In this document: piece by piece, positions 15,887 to 25,088 of the stretch | How positions within the stretch are numbered: the first letter of the stretch is position 1 | Layout of the letters: every line of letters starts with the position of its first letter | Assembly: GCA_947177175.1 (NCBI GenBank) | Contig: CAMWTK010000007.1 | Location: 1 to 62,330 of the forward strand | Direction of reading: 5' to 3' | DNA from: an uncultured Treponema sp. | GTDB taxonomy: Bacteria > Spirochaetota > Spirochaetia > Treponematales > Treponemataceae | Length of the DNA: 62,330 nt | Made by a program: the position numbers and the translations under genes | The notes under the pieces: model-generated | Seen by the model: only the letters and a program-made list of their open reading frames with translations | Database searches by the model: none | Told to the model about the DNA's origin: nothing

Positions 15887-18103
15887 TTATTCCAGCAGGG
15901 CGCGCACGATGTCGGCGGGGTTTGTCTTGTAGTAAAGCCAGCCGTAGAGGGCGGCGGCGGCAATAACCTTACGCCCGTACTCACGGGTTTCCGCGTAAGG
16001 GAGCGTCTCCAGGAACAGGTCCATACTGATTCCCGTGGATCGGTGCGCTGACTTGCCCGTGGTATACCAGTCGCGCCGCGCAATGCGCACCCATTCGCGC
16101 ACGTTGGAAAGACCGGCGTTGTAGGCAAACACGGCGAGCAGCGGCGCGTCGTCAGTGCGTCCGATCAGCTCTTTCAGATAATACGCACCAAAACGCGTGT
16201 TGGTTGCGGGCGAAAGAATGTCGTAGTCCGTCACTTTGAGTTTGCGGGCAATGTCCGCTGCGGTGCTGTCCATGAGCTGCGTAAGGCCTTTTGCGCCCGC
16301 GTTGCTTGCGATTTTTGCGTCAAAGAAACTTTCGCTGCGCACGAGCGCGTACAAAAGCCATTCGTCCAAGTCGTTTTCGGCGCAGGCGGCAGTAATTTCT
16401 TTGGCGTAGAAACGGGGGAACATCAGTTCAAGCAGATGATGGGGGATTTTTTCCGCCGCGCTGTACCGGGTTCGACTTGCGATGCGCAGGCTCTGCACGC
16501 TGAAATTCTTGTTGTACAGACCGCAGCCGTTCAGGAACTGGCTTGCCTGTATCGCGCTTTCCATGCCGATGTGCGCGCGATGGACCTGCCATTCGCCATA
16601 GATTTTCTGCGGAAAGCCGAACGCCGCATACCCGGCGAGCAGTTGCTCAGCGTCTCGGTCGATGACCGGCGGTGTGTTTGTGACGGGCGCGCAGAACGTA
16701 TTTTCAATAAATTCGTCGTCGCTCACGTTCAGGCGTTCGAGCGCGAGCACTTTATAGTACAAATCCGCGCCGCCGCTGAGCACGCGCGTAAAAGCCGCCA
16801 TGGCTTCGCGGGTCTGCACACCGCCGGTGTTGTTCACCAGACCGTCTTCCAGCAGCCGCCCGGCGATGTATGCGTACCTGCCGAATGTCTCTTCGGACGC
16901 TTTGTGTTCGATGACGTGCCAGATGTCGTAAAAATCCTGCCATTGCTGGTGGGAAAGCAGCAGTACCGAAAGCGATTCAAAGAAATCGTCAAAGTATGCG
17001 CTGTCGTGCCAGGTGTCGCAGTAGCGTTTGAGTGAGACAATCGTGTCCGCCGCAGAGGTGCGCAGCTGCACGTTCAGCAAGTACCACAGCGCATTGTCGT
17101 ACTGTGCGCCGGTTGCCGCCGCGTCCATGGCACTTTTGAAGTGGCTGACTGCCTGTCCGGCGTACCGTCCTGCCTTATCGTACAGGCGGCCGGCATAAAA
17201 GTGGGCGTAAAATCCCGGTTCGCCGTCCAGCTGGCGCGCAAAGCGGTCAAACATGACGGCGGCGGCGTAGTAATCGGTCGTTCCGTACAGCCCTGCCTTG
17301 CCCATGTCAGAGACGATGAGCGGCGGCACGGTGATTCCGGCGTCCTTGCACACCGCAAAAATCTCCCCGACCTTACCGTATGCGCCGTAATACCGGCGGC
17401 GGTACACGGAAGTGCGGTAATCCATGAGCAGTTGCCAAATAGTGCGTTCGGGTTCTGACTGGCCGCCGTCATCAAGGCGAATGGGTTTTACCGGGCTTTC
17501 TGCCACAAAGCCGATGGCGTTTGCCGTGGCGGCGGCTGATGTCTTTTCGTCGGTCGTTTCCGCGACTGCGTTGCTGTATTTTTCGTATAATTCCAGATGC
17601 TCGTTTGACAGCGGACGGTACAGCATCCAGGTGCGGAGGCTGTCCTCAAAACGGCTGTCGTTCTTTTGCAGCATGGCGTTTAGGCGCAGACGCACCAGTT
17701 CGTTCGGGGCAGTCAAAAGGTCGATATGCTCGGTGTACAGGTTGATGAGCGAGAATTCATTGTCGCGTTCCAATTCGGCACAGGCAACGAGCAGGGCGGC
17801 ATCGTCGTTCCAGTTGGCGACCAAGTATTTGCAGGATTCCACACGCTCGCGCACGTTGCCGAACTGTGTGAGTGCTTCGGCGCACCGTCGTTTTGTCAGG
17901 TCTGTGCCTTTCTTTAGGCCTTCATTGAACAGGCGGACGGCGTTTTTCTCATCGTTCTGGTCGGCGGCATGCAGTGCCATGTAGTAGGCAGACTGGTTCT
18001 TAAATTGCCGTTGCGACGACGTACCGTTGCATGAGAGCAAGAGTTGTGCGGCAAAAACGACGGTCAGCGCAAGCCGATGTCCGTTGCGATAAAACTGTTT
18101 CAA
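15887..18103 (-). CDS. Lytic transglycosylase lipoprotein (SLT family)
   Basis: A 738-aa exported muramidase-like enzyme. The start is TTG at 18103, supported by GGAG 5 bases upstream and by a signal peptide ending in lipobox LLLSC (Cys 25). The long central region is helical, with TPR-like repeats as in Slt70. The C-terminal SLT domain (about 570-700) shows the catalytic Glu in ALVRSESFF, then NAGAKGLTQLM and AVFAYNAGLSNV. It cleaves peptidoglycan between MurNAc and GlcNAc with formation of 1,6-anhydro ends. It starts 9 bases after the stop of the LysM protein gene, so both belong to one cell-wall operon. Confidence 0.93.
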   Translation of the reverse strand: MKQFYRNGHRLALTVVFAAQLLLSCNGTSSQRQFKNQSAYYMALHAADQNDEKNAVRLFNEGLKKGTDLTKRRCAEALTQFGNVRERVESCKYLVANWNDDAALLVACAELERDNEFSLINLYTEHIDLLTAPNELVRLRLNAMLQKNDSRFEDSLRTWMLYRPLSNEHLELYEKYSNAVAETTDEKTSAAATANAIGFVAESPVKPIRLDDGGQSEPERTIWQLLMDYRTSVYRRRYYGAYGKVGEIFAVCKDAGITVPPLIVSDMGKAGLYGTTDYYAAAVMFDRFARQLDGEPGFYAHFYAGRLYDKAGRYAGQAVSHFKSAMDAAATGAQYDNALWYLLNVQLRTSAADTIVSLKRYCDTWHDSAYFDDFFESLSVLLLSHQQWQDFYDIWHVIEHKASEETFGRYAYIAGRLLEDGLVNNTGGVQTREAMAAFTRVLSGGADLYYKVLALERLNVSDDEFIENTFCAPVTNTPPVIDRDAEQLLAGYAAFGFPQKIYGEWQVHRAHIGMESAIQASQFLNGCGLYNKNFSVQSLRIASRTRYSAAEKIPHHLLELMFPRFYAKEITAACAENDLDEWLLYALVRSESFFDAKIASNAGAKGLTQLMDSTAADIARKLKVTDYDILSPATNTRFGAYYLKELIGRTDDAPLLAVFAYNAGLSNVREWVRIARRDWYTTGKSAHRSTGISMDLFLETLPYAETREYGRKVIAAAALYGWLYYKTNPADIVRALLE

Positions 18104-18112
18104 CTGCGCTCC

Positions 18113-19915
18113 TTATTCTTCGGGTATGAGGATATCTGTTCCCGAAATAATAAGGTCAGGATTCTTGATGTTGTTGTAACGCGCAATGCGTGGGTATCGC
18201 CACGGATTCTTGTAGTATGCTTCCGAAATGTCCCACAAGGTGTCGCCCCATTTAATGCGGTAACGGATGTCGCCCGTCGTTTTTGGCTTTTCCGCAGGCT
18301 TGGGCGCGGGCACGACCAGTTCCGGCTGCGGCGCAACCACGATTTTGTCCTCTTCTGCTTCGGGGGCGATTGGCGATGGCACTGTCCAGTCGGAATCATC
18401 CACCGGGTCTTGCGGAACGGGCATTATGTCGAGCGGGATTTCTTTTATGGGCATGACCCATTCGCCGTCGGCATTCCGGCTGTGCTTGCTCCAGTTCTTC
18501 CAGTTGTACTTTGACGGAATGACGAACAGCACGAGCAAGGTGGCGATGATACAGATGATTGCGCAGATAACGCAAATAGTAACGGGAACGCGCGTCTTTT
18601 TTACGGTCTCGTCCGCTTCTTCGTCGTCGTACATGGTGGAATGTTTTCCCGCCATGGTCTCTTTGTCGTACAGGTCGGAAAAGTCCATTGCCGATGAAGC
18701 GGCGGTCACGTCCGCCGCCATGCTAAAGTCGTCGTCGGCAGATGCGGTGGAATCGCTGTCGGACGGCTCGTCAAAGTCGGGCAGTGCGACTGCCGCAAGG
18801 TCGTCGTCCGCGTTGCTTTCGTCAAGTTCGGCAAATATGTCGTCCGTTGCCGCCGTGTCTACGTTTTCCGGCTCTGTTTCGTTCGCGCCGTCGTCAGTTG
18901 CGGTTTCTTCTATAATAGTGTCGTCTGCCGCCGAAACACCGTCGTCAAGGTTGCCAAAGTCGGGCAAATCAAACGAATCGTCAAGCGGTTCGCCTGTTGC
19001 CGCTTCGTCTGCGGATTCTGTTTCTGCGCCGTCGTCAGAAAGATACGAAAAATCCGGTATGTCTGCGTCGCCGCCCGCCGGTTCTGTTTCCGTCGTTTCG
19101 GCGGGGGCAAATGATTCGTCGTCAAAATCCGGCATATCCGCGGCTTCTGCCGTACCGTCGTCGGTCGGCTCGGCGACTGTTTCTTGTGCAACCGCTTCCG
19201 GCTCGTCAAAGTCGGGCAGGTCGAGCGGAATATCGTCTAAGGAAAAGTCATCGTCGCCGTTCGGTTCTGCCGGAACGGGGTCGGTTGCTGGCTCGTCCGC
19301 CGTCTGCGTTGCCGCGTCTTCGGTTTTGTCCGCAGCGTCGTCCATGTCGAGCGGCGGCAAGTCCAGCGTGATGTCGTCAAGATTGAAGTCGTCGGCTTCT
19401 GCCGCCGGGCTGTCTGCGTTTTCTGCTGGCGGTTCGTCTTCAAACGTATCGAATGAGAAATCTTCCGTGGAAAACGGCGTTGGCTCGGGTTTTGCTTCTT
19501 CCGCTTCAAGCGCGGAAAGTTCGTTTGTGCCGATTGCGGTTTCGGCGAGGGTAAAATCCGGTTCGGTGTTCTCGCGTTCGGCAAGCGTTCGGTTTACGAG
19601 GCTTACCTGCGTTTCGCTTTTCTCGCCCGTTTCGTCGTCAAGCACTTTTGCCGTCAGCCCGTTGTTTTCGTCAAGATCCAGGGAAAGGTGCAGGGTCGGC
19701 TCGCCGTTGGGGTGGGGATTGAGCTTTGTCACTTCCAAAGTATCCACATATTCAGCGTCATCCATGGAAGCCGTCTCGGAACGATACAAGTCGATTTGGA
19801 CTTTCGTCTGATTGTCTTTTACGGTCGTCACGTCCAAGGTACGGTTCTGCGCCTCGCCTTCTTTGAGAATAGGATAGAACGTACCGTCTGCAAGTTTAAT
19901 TCCGATTGTTTTCAT
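18113..19915 (-). CDS. LysM-domain membrane protein with long acidic linker
   Basis: A 600-aa protein beginning MKTIGIKLADGTFYPIL. Residues about 1-120 form a small beta-rich domain. About 130-450 is an extremely acidic low-complexity linker rich in Asp, Glu, Ala and Thr, with repeats such as LDLPDFDEPE and MPDFDDES. One transmembrane helix follows (VTICVICAIICIIATLLVLF), and the C-terminus has a LysM motif (YRIKWGDTLWDISEAYYKNP) for peptidoglycan binding. The acidic half should be cytoplasmic and the LysM periplasmic. ATG at 19915 was chosen over GTG at 19927 because GGGG lies at ribosome-site distance. It is operonic with the transglycosylase. Confidence 0.82.
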   Translation of the reverse strand: MKTIGIKLADGTFYPILKEGEAQNRTLDVTTVKDNQTKVQIDLYRSETASMDDAEYVDTLEVTKLNPHPNGEPTLHLSLDLDENNGLTAKVLDDETGEKSETQVSLVNRTLAERENTEPDFTLAETAIGTNELSALEAEEAKPEPTPFSTEDFSFDTFEDEPPAENADSPAAEADDFNLDDITLDLPPLDMDDAADKTEDAATQTADEPATDPVPAEPNGDDDFSLDDIPLDLPDFDEPEAVAQETVAEPTDDGTAEAADMPDFDDESFAPAETTETEPAGGDADIPDFSYLSDDGAETESADEAATGEPLDDSFDLPDFGNLDDGVSAADDTIIEETATDDGANETEPENVDTAATDDIFAELDESNADDDLAAVALPDFDEPSDSDSTASADDDFSMAADVTAASSAMDFSDLYDKETMAGKHSTMYDDEEADETVKKTRVPVTICVICAIICIIATLLVLFVIPSKYNWKNWSKHSRNADGEWVMPIKEIPLDIMPVPQDPVDDSDWTVPSPIAPEAEEDKIVVAPQPELVVPAPKPAEKPKTTGDIRYRIKWGDTLWDISEAYYKNPWRYPRIARYNNIKNPDLIISGTDILIPEE

Positions 19916-19949
19916 GCCTTTCCCCACTTACCGACAACGATTTTTCGGC

Positions 19950-20843
19950 TTATTTTGCGTCAATCGAATATGCGTTGTTCGCCGGTGACCGTGGCGATGA
20001 AGCCGCGCTTGCCGTGTTGCCGTAAGCATATTCTTTGATGTCAACCAGTTCGTTTACGGTCGTGCCGAATTTGTCCGCGATGTTGTACGTGGTCGTGCGG
20101 AACAGGTTGCCATTGTCATCATATTTGTAGATCATGCGGACTGCCAGTTTGTTCGCGGCGTTGTACGTCTGCTCTTCGGTGACCGCATATTTTGCGTCAA
20201 AGCGGTAGATGATTTTTTTGAACGGTACGTCCGCCGCGTTGAAGAACGTTATTTCGGCAAGTTTGTCCGCGTCGTTGTAGGCAAGCATACGTTTTTCTTC
20301 CAGATTTCCGTTTGCGCCGTACACGGCCACTTCGATTTCGCGGTTTTTGTCGTCGTATTTCGTGATCGTCTTATTGAGCAGCGCGCCGTCCGCGTCGTAG
20401 TATGCTTCTTCCGCCTGTTTTCCCGTGTATTTCCAGATTGATTTGCTCGTCAGCACGTCGTCCGCAGTGAGCTGCGACTCTTCCGTTTTGTTTCCGCTTG
20501 CGTCGTAAACCGCCACGACTTTCCAGTTGATTTTTCCGTCGGCATTCACGCAGGTGGTCGAAGTCAGCCGTCCGTTCGCGTCATATTCGTAGATTACCTT
20601 GTCCACCACGGCATCTTTGTTCGTCAGCTCGGTGGATTCGATCTCGCGTCCGTTTGCGTCAAACACATGGACAAACTTTGCCGCCGGAGAGCGGTAGTAG
20701 TCGCCGAATTTTTCGCTGATAGTATACGTCGTTTTGGTGTATTCGCGCGTACCGTTTTTTACCGCGATTGACGGTTCGGTATCGAATGCGTACAGATGAC
20801 CCGCCAGTACGGCGCAAAAGAAAAGCAACGCTGTTTTTTTCAT
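19950..20843 (-). CDS. Secreted YD/RHS-like repeat protein
   Basis: A 297-aa exported protein with signal peptide MKKTALLFFCAVLAGHLYA. The mature part is about ten short beta-strand repeats with YD/RHS character (VIYEYDANGRLTSTTCVNADG, WKYTGKQAEEAYYDADGALL, TKYDDKNREIEVAVYGANG). Such repeats form open beta sheets. It is too small for an RHS toxin shell and has no toxin domain, so it is probably a surface or periplasmic protein of unknown role. A strong GGGGG ribosome site precedes ATG at 20843. Confidence 0.72.
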   Translation of the reverse strand: MKKTALLFFCAVLAGHLYAFDTEPSIAVKNGTREYTKTTYTISEKFGDYYRSPAAKFVHVFDANGREIESTELTNKDAVVDKVIYEYDANGRLTSTTCVNADGKINWKVVAVYDASGNKTEESQLTADDVLTSKSIWKYTGKQAEEAYYDADGALLNKTITKYDDKNREIEVAVYGANGNLEEKRMLAYNDADKLAEITFFNAADVPFKKIIYRFDAKYAVTEEQTYNAANKLAVRMIYKYDDNGNLFRTTTYNIADKFGTTVNELVDIKEYAYGNTASAASSPRSPANNAYSIDAK

Positions 20844-21015
20844 ATTTCCCCCTATGAGTAACAAGTCTTTTAAATAGTCGGTGTTTTTGCCGTCCGCCTT
20901 GAATGATTGTATATCATTTTTAAGGATATGATAAGAGAAAACCGAAAAATTCAGCGAATTCAGTGCGGGGCAAATAAGGATAGTTGTAATGCGACGGCTT
21001 GCGGTGCAAAACGAT

Positions 21016-21044
21016 AAACAGCCGCACTGTTTGTGCGGCTGTTT
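21016..21044 (-). terminator. Terminator after the esterase gene
   Basis: Perfect stem AAACAGCCGCA/TGCGGCTGTTT with a short loop, 5 bases beyond the stop codon of the minus-strand esterase gene. No long T run follows. Confidence 0.75.
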
Positions 21045-21048
21045 AAAC

Positions 21049-22230
21049 TCATTTGAACACCGTGTCCAGCCAGTCGAACGCCAGCTTCTGCTGTTCTTCC
21101 GGGAACGAATGGGTCAGCCCCGCGTTCATCGTGGTGACCAGCTTGTCGTCCGCGCCGTTTGCCTGCCAGATTTTGCGCATCTTTGCATAGGCGTTGTTCG
21201 TGCCTTCTACGGGATTCACGGCATCGCGGTCGCCGGAAATAAAATACATCGCCTTGGGCGCGGCAAGCCCTGCCACGTCGGGATAGTCCAGGTATTTTGC
21301 GATAGTGGGATGCAGCATGCTGAACGCGCTGTTCCCTTTAAGCTGACCGTCGTCCGCCACGATATGGTCTTTCATCGTGCCAATCCAGCAGACAGAAATG
21401 CCCACCGAGATGTCATCGCTGATTGCCGCCAGCTGCCAGGCGCGGAAACCGCCCATGCTGAATCCGACACACGCCACTTTTGCGGGGTCAACTTCAGGCA
21501 ACGACGCAAGGAACTTTGCCGCGCGGCAGTCTTCCTGCGCGATGATGCCCGCAAAACTCGTGCCCATGTTGAACAAATTGGAGGCAAGGCTCTGCTGCGA
21601 ATTCGTGCTGAATCCTTTTACGGAGCGGTCGCTCCAGCCGAACGCATCAAAACTCAGCACCACGTAGCCGCGTTTTGCCAGCACGTCGCCGGGGAACTGC
21701 TCGCTGAAATATGTCTTTGCCCAGTCCTGCGCGAGTTTGAGCCGCTCCTTGTCCTGGTCGGTTTTGCCGAACGGGCGCACCATTTTTTCCTTGCCGATCC
21801 TAAAATTGGAGCCGTGGTCGTGCAGCATGAGCGCGGCAGGGAATTTCTGGTTTTTCTTTCCGTTGGGAACGAGCAGATAGGCGAGCACGCGGCTTTCCTT
21901 GCTGATGTTGAACACCACTTTCTGCGCCGTGTACCCGTCGCGTTTTTCGCGGTCGATGACCACCATGTCGAACGGCGTGTCGTCTTCGTTCTGGATTATC
22001 AGCTCGCGCGCCTTTTCCAGTCCCGCTTTTTTCCATGCGGCAGGATCCGCGCCGTCTTTCCAGCCGAGCGAAAAGGTCATGCGCGCCTTGAGTGCCTCAT
22101 AGAACGTGGGCAGGCAGCGGTCGGGCGCGTTGATTTCTTGCGTCACGTATGTTTCGTCGCCTTTTGCGAACAAAGACGGAACGGACAGGACGGCAACGGC
22201 GAGTGCCGTGGCGATAATGCGATTTCTCAT
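21049..22230 (-). CDS. Secreted alpha/beta hydrolase (dienelactone hydrolase / acetyl-xylan-esterase-like)
   Basis: A 393-aa exported hydrolase. The signal peptide is MRNRIIATALAVAVLSVPSLFA. The fold shows LMLHDHGSNF (oxyanion region), the nucleophile elbow GFSMGG (Ser), ISGDRDAVNP (acid Asp) and a C-terminal His in AGLTHSFP. The family contains carbohydrate and sugar-ester esterases, so deacylation of plant or host polysaccharide is plausible, but the substrate is not determined. The GGAGG ribosome site supports the start. It has its own terminator. Confidence 0.82.
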   Translation of the reverse strand: MRNRIIATALAVAVLSVPSLFAKGDETYVTQEINAPDRCLPTFYEALKARMTFSLGWKDGADPAAWKKAGLEKARELIIQNEDDTPFDMVVIDREKRDGYTAQKVVFNISKESRVLAYLLVPNGKKNQKFPAALMLHDHGSNFRIGKEKMVRPFGKTDQDKERLKLAQDWAKTYFSEQFPGDVLAKRGYVVLSFDAFGWSDRSVKGFSTNSQQSLASNLFNMGTSFAGIIAQEDCRAAKFLASLPEVDPAKVACVGFSMGGFRAWQLAAISDDISVGISVCWIGTMKDHIVADDGQLKGNSAFSMLHPTIAKYLDYPDVAGLAAPKAMYFISGDRDAVNPVEGTNNAYAKMRKIWQANGADDKLVTTMNAGLTHSFPEEQQKLAFDWLDTVFK

Positions 22231-22321
22231 AGTTTCGGTTTCCTCCGCGATACAACATCGTTTTTCTCTATATATTGCATCACTGATTATTGTACCATAG
22301 AACCGCAAAAGCGCAAGAAAA

Positions 22322-22342
22322 AAGCCCCGGAAACCGGGGCTT
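22322..22342 (-). terminator. Rho-independent terminator of rubrerythrin
   Basis: Perfect 9-bp stem AAGCCCCGG/CCGGGGCTT with a 3-base loop, followed on the minus strand by T-rich sequence, 18 bases after the rubrerythrin stop. Confidence 0.92.
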
Positions 22343-22360
22343 CGTCAGATACGTAGACGA

Positions 22361-22912
22361 CTAGTAATTCTCGGACGCGCGAATCTCAAAGTAACTCTGC
22401 GGGTGGTCGCAGACAGGGCACATATTCGGTGCTTTTTTGCCGATGACGATATGCCCGCAGTTGCGGCACTGCCAGATAGTGTCGCCGTCGCGGCTGAACA
22501 CCAGTTCCTTGTTCACGTTGTCGAGCAGCTTGCGGTAGCGTTCCTCGTGCTTCTTTTCGATTTCCGCGACCATCTCAAACTGCTTGGCGATGCGGGTAAA
22601 GCCCTCCTCGTGCGCCGTCTTCGCAAAGCCCGCGTACATATCGGTCCATTCGTAGTTCTCGCCCTCGGCCGCGTCCTTCAGATTGTCCGCCGTCGTGGGA
22701 ATATCGCCGCCATGCAGCAGCTTGAACCACACTTCCGCATGCTCTTTTTCGTTGGCAGCCGTCTCCAGGAAAATCGCCGCGATCTGCTCGTAGCCTTCTT
22801 TTTTCGCCTTGCTCGCGTAGTAGGTATATTTGTTGCGAGCCTGAGATTCGCCTGCAAACGCCGTTTGCAGATTTTTTTCGGTCTGCGTACCTTTCAATGA
22901 TGGTGTTTCCAT
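22361..22912 (-). CDS. rbr: Rubrerythrin
   Basis: A 183-aa cytoplasmic peroxidase of anaerobes that reduces H2O2 with electrons from rubredoxin or an NADH donor. The N-terminal ferritin-like four-helix domain carries the diiron ligands ([36 protein letters not shown]). The C-terminal rubredoxin domain has CRNCGH and CPVCDHP, a complete four-Cys iron site. Length and domain order match the classical type. AGGAGG ribosome site; monocistronic. Confidence 0.96.
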   Translation of the reverse strand: METPSLKGTQTEKNLQTAFAGESQARNKYTYYASKAKKEGYEQIAAIFLETAANEKEHAEVWFKLLHGGDIPTTADNLKDAAEGENYEWTDMYAGFAKTAHEEGFTRIAKQFEMVAEIEKKHEERYRKLLDNVNKELVFSRDGDTIWQCRNCGHIVIGKKAPNMCPVCDHPQSYFEIRASENY

Positions 22913-22980
22913 AAAATGCCTCCTAAATATGGAAGTATACGGACAATCCCGCCAAAAAGCAAGCGAAAATGCCCCCTATT

Positions 22981-23080
22981 CCGCACGAATTAGCAATGGG
23001 TAACAAAATAGATATGACCGTTGCGGGCGCGGTGATTTATTCGTGCGGAGAGTTTTATACCCCGACGCTCCGCTGGAAAC
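22981..23080. repeat. Dispersed inverted repeat element (also at 46605-46640)
   Basis: CCGCACGAAT (22981-22990) is mirrored by ATTCGTGCGG (23039-23048). The right arm continues as ATTCGTGCGGAGAGTTTTAT then CCCCGACGCTCCGC. A closely similar string, ATTCGTGCGGAAAATTTCAT then GCCCCGATACGC, occurs at 46607-46640. The remaining 218-bp gap between rubrerythrin and the DUF3883 gene holds no gene. Confidence 0.5.
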
Positions 23081-23130
23081 TTCGTTGCGAATGCGTCGTA
23101 ATAAAGGGTATAAAACCCGACTGCGATACC

Positions 23131-23949
23131 TTATGAGAACAACATACCCCGATGCTCTGCGTCGGGGTATGTTGATTTTTTCGTCACCATAAAAGAAACA
23201 GGGTCAAAATGGTAGTCATGCAACAGTTTTTCTGCCGGAATTTTTACGATTTGTCCGTGCCGATCTTCGGTGCTGAAATGATAGACGCGGTAGACAAACG
23301 CATTGTCGTCCTTGTATTCCTCAAAAAATTCTTTTTCTGTCCTGCTCATATAAAAAGGCGTTTCCAAGTTTCCCGCAGTCGTCTTTACTTCAATAAAAAC
23401 CGTCTCTCCTTTTTCGTTGAGTGAGAGGATGTCATATCCAAAGCCGTCGCCCTGTTTTGCGCTTAAATGAATAACCCTATCCACTGCCCCGGCATCAAAC
23501 TGACTGACCGCATCTCTTTCATATTCAAAAACAAACTGTTCTCCCAACGAGCCTAACCGCGTCCGTTTTTCATTCACGGAGGCCCAGTCAATCATTTTTC
23601 CTTGCCGTTCTTTTTTTGCGACCCGTGATTGTCTTTTTTGCACTTCTTTTTCAGAAACTTTCTGTATGTCTTGGGACAATCCGGTAACGGCATAAAACAA
23701 CGCCGGTGTAACGGATTTATCTACGATAAAGCCTTCTTGATATGTTTTTACCTGCTCCGTTTGGTGCGCGACGATATTGCCGATTCTTTGGATGATGAGC
23801 ATTTCATTCCGCGTCGCAGAAAGTTGGCGATCCTCTTTGTCGTATTCCAAAAAATCTTCCAGTTTTTGTTTTACTTCGCTGGTATTCAAAACTCCGTATG
23901 ATTCTACGAGCGGCTTTATTGCGGCTCTGATTTCCTTTTCTGTGTGCAT
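23131..23949 (-). CDS. DUF3883-domain protein, candidate restriction endonuclease
   Basis: A 272-aa protein. The N-terminal 140 residues are helical and charged. The C-terminal DUF3883 domain contains GDGFGYDILSLNEKGETVFI followed by EVKTT, which has the D-x(n)-ExK pattern of the PD-(D/E)XK nuclease fold. It lies 8 bases downstream of the Dam-type methylase on the same strand, so the pair may be a two-gene restriction-modification or defence unit; this is inferred from context. The ribosome site is AGGA. The last 11 codons overlap a 12-bp hairpin, described separately. Confidence 0.72.
   Translation of the reverse strand: MHTEKEIRAAIKPLVESYGVLNTSEVKQKLEDFLEYDKEDRQLSATRNEMLIIQRIGNIVAHQTEQVKTYQEGFIVDKSVTPALFYAVTGLSQDIQKVSEKEVQKRQSRVAKKERQGKMIDWASVNEKRTRLGSLGEQFVFEYERDAVSQFDAGAVDRVIHLSAKQGDGFGYDILSLNEKGETVFIEVKTTAGNLETPFYMSRTEKEFFEEYKDDNAFVYRVYHFSTEDRHGQIVKIPAEKLLHDYHFDPVSFMVTKKSTYPDAEHRGMLFS
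23141..23180 (+). terminator. Strong plus-strand terminator hairpin inside the end of the DUF3883 gene
   Basis: AACATACCCCGA (23141-23152) pairs perfectly with TCGGGGTATGTT (23162-23173) and is followed by a T6 run on the plus strand. It overlaps the last codons of a minus-strand gene, and no plus-strand gene precedes it. Confidence 0.55.
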
Positions 23950-23957
23950 AATGATTC

Positions 23958-25088
23958 CTAATAATTGGTGATGACCAAATGTTTTGCGTCACGGTTGTTT
24001 CGGTTTTTAAAACTGACGACATATTTCTTGTCAAAACTCTGTACGCGCAATGTGCCGCCATTTGCGCACCTGGTGTCTTCTTTGTACAAGTCCGCAATAA
24101 AATCAGTATTTTTTATGACGAGCATGAATTTTCCCTGGCATTCATGGAGCACATACTGCGCCAGACGTTCCTGGTCTTTTTTTTCAAAGGCATTTTTATC
24201 ATACGTGTTGAATTCGGTATCGTAAGGAGGATCCAAAAACATAAAATCATCCTGCTGCACGGGAAACTGTTTGACAAAATCATAGAAATCGCAGCTCTGC
24301 ATGACCGTTTTTTCAAGCTTTTGCTGGAATGTGCGGTCGTGGTACTGCGTGATTTTTGCGTCGAATGTTTTTGCGTTGTACGATATGCCGCCATACGGAA
24401 CATTGAACTCGCCGTTCGCATTATAGCGGAACATGGAAGAATAGCACATATCCCGTATGAACAGATAAACTGCCGCAAAAAAACCGTCTGACAGGCGCAG
24501 GTCTTTTCGGTGGTTATAGATAGAGCGGAAATGCATATAGAACCCGGATTTGAACGCGCATTCAATATTGTCGAGTATGTCATCGATTCGGAGCGGTGCG
24601 TTCTGTGCCTCAATTTTTTTCATTCGTTTTATTTTTCTGACAAGATTGTCATTTATTTCATGCGTGAAATTCTCAATGCAATAATTAAAACTGGTACGCA
24701 ACATACCGTCAAAACGAGCCGCATTTTGTATGATGTACTCCGAAATATGGTCGGACAGTGCCAATTCCGTCAATTCGTTATTCCTGAATTTGGTATATAT
24801 GTCCAAAAAAAAGTGGAAATCCTCGCGGACAATGTTTGTCAATAGAATCCAATTGTGGTTGATGTGCCGAAGTGCCGTAAAAAATTGCTCATCGCCACGC
24901 TTTATGCATGCGTACAGGTTTATCAAATCTTCGGACTTATCATTGATGTAATAATTGTTTGCCGTAACCGTAAAAAAAACAGCACCCCCGCCGACAAAAG
25001 GCTCATAATAATTGTTAAACGCCGGCAAACGAGGCAGAATGAATTTCAGCTCCGATTCCTTGCCGCCCGGATATTTTAATAACGTCAT
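23958..25088 (-). CDS. DNA adenine N6-methyltransferase (Dam / D12 class)
   Basis: A 376-aa alpha-class adenine methylase. The SAM-binding motif I sits in the N-terminal LLKYPGGKESELKF and YYEPFVGGGAVFF segments, and catalytic motif IV is FLDPPYDTEFN near residue 270, with the target-recognition region between them, as in Dam and T4 Dam. It is longer than E. coli Dam (278 aa) because of an extended recognition region. It probably protects DNA from the DUF3883 nuclease encoded 8 bases downstream; the recognition site is unknown. Start at 25088 with an AAGGG ribosome site. Confidence 0.9.
   Translation of the reverse strand: MTLLKYPGGKESELKFILPRLPAFNNYYEPFVGGGAVFFTVTANNYYINDKSEDLINLYACIKRGDEQFFTALRHINHNWILLTNIVREDFHFFLDIYTKFRNNELTELALSDHISEYIIQNAARFDGMLRTSFNYCIENFTHEINDNLVRKIKRMKKIEAQNAPLRIDDILDNIECAFKSGFYMHFRSIYNHRKDLRLSDGFFAAVYLFIRDMCYSSMFRYNANGEFNVPYGGISYNAKTFDAKITQYHDRTFQQKLEKTVMQSCDFYDFVKQFPVQQDDFMFLDPPYDTEFNTYDKNAFEKKDQERLAQYVLHECQGKFMLVIKNTDFIADLYKEDTRCANGGTLRVQSFDKKYVVSFKNRNNRDAKHLVITNY

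Noticed and set aside
18267..19811. A 514-codon plus-strand Ser-rich frame
   Set aside because: Antisense of the Asp/Glu codons of the acidic linker gives runs of Ser; no start signal and no domain.
20989..22356. A 455-codon plus-strand frame over the esterase gene
   Set aside because: Antisense to a clear alpha/beta hydrolase with signal peptide, GFSMGG and its own terminator.
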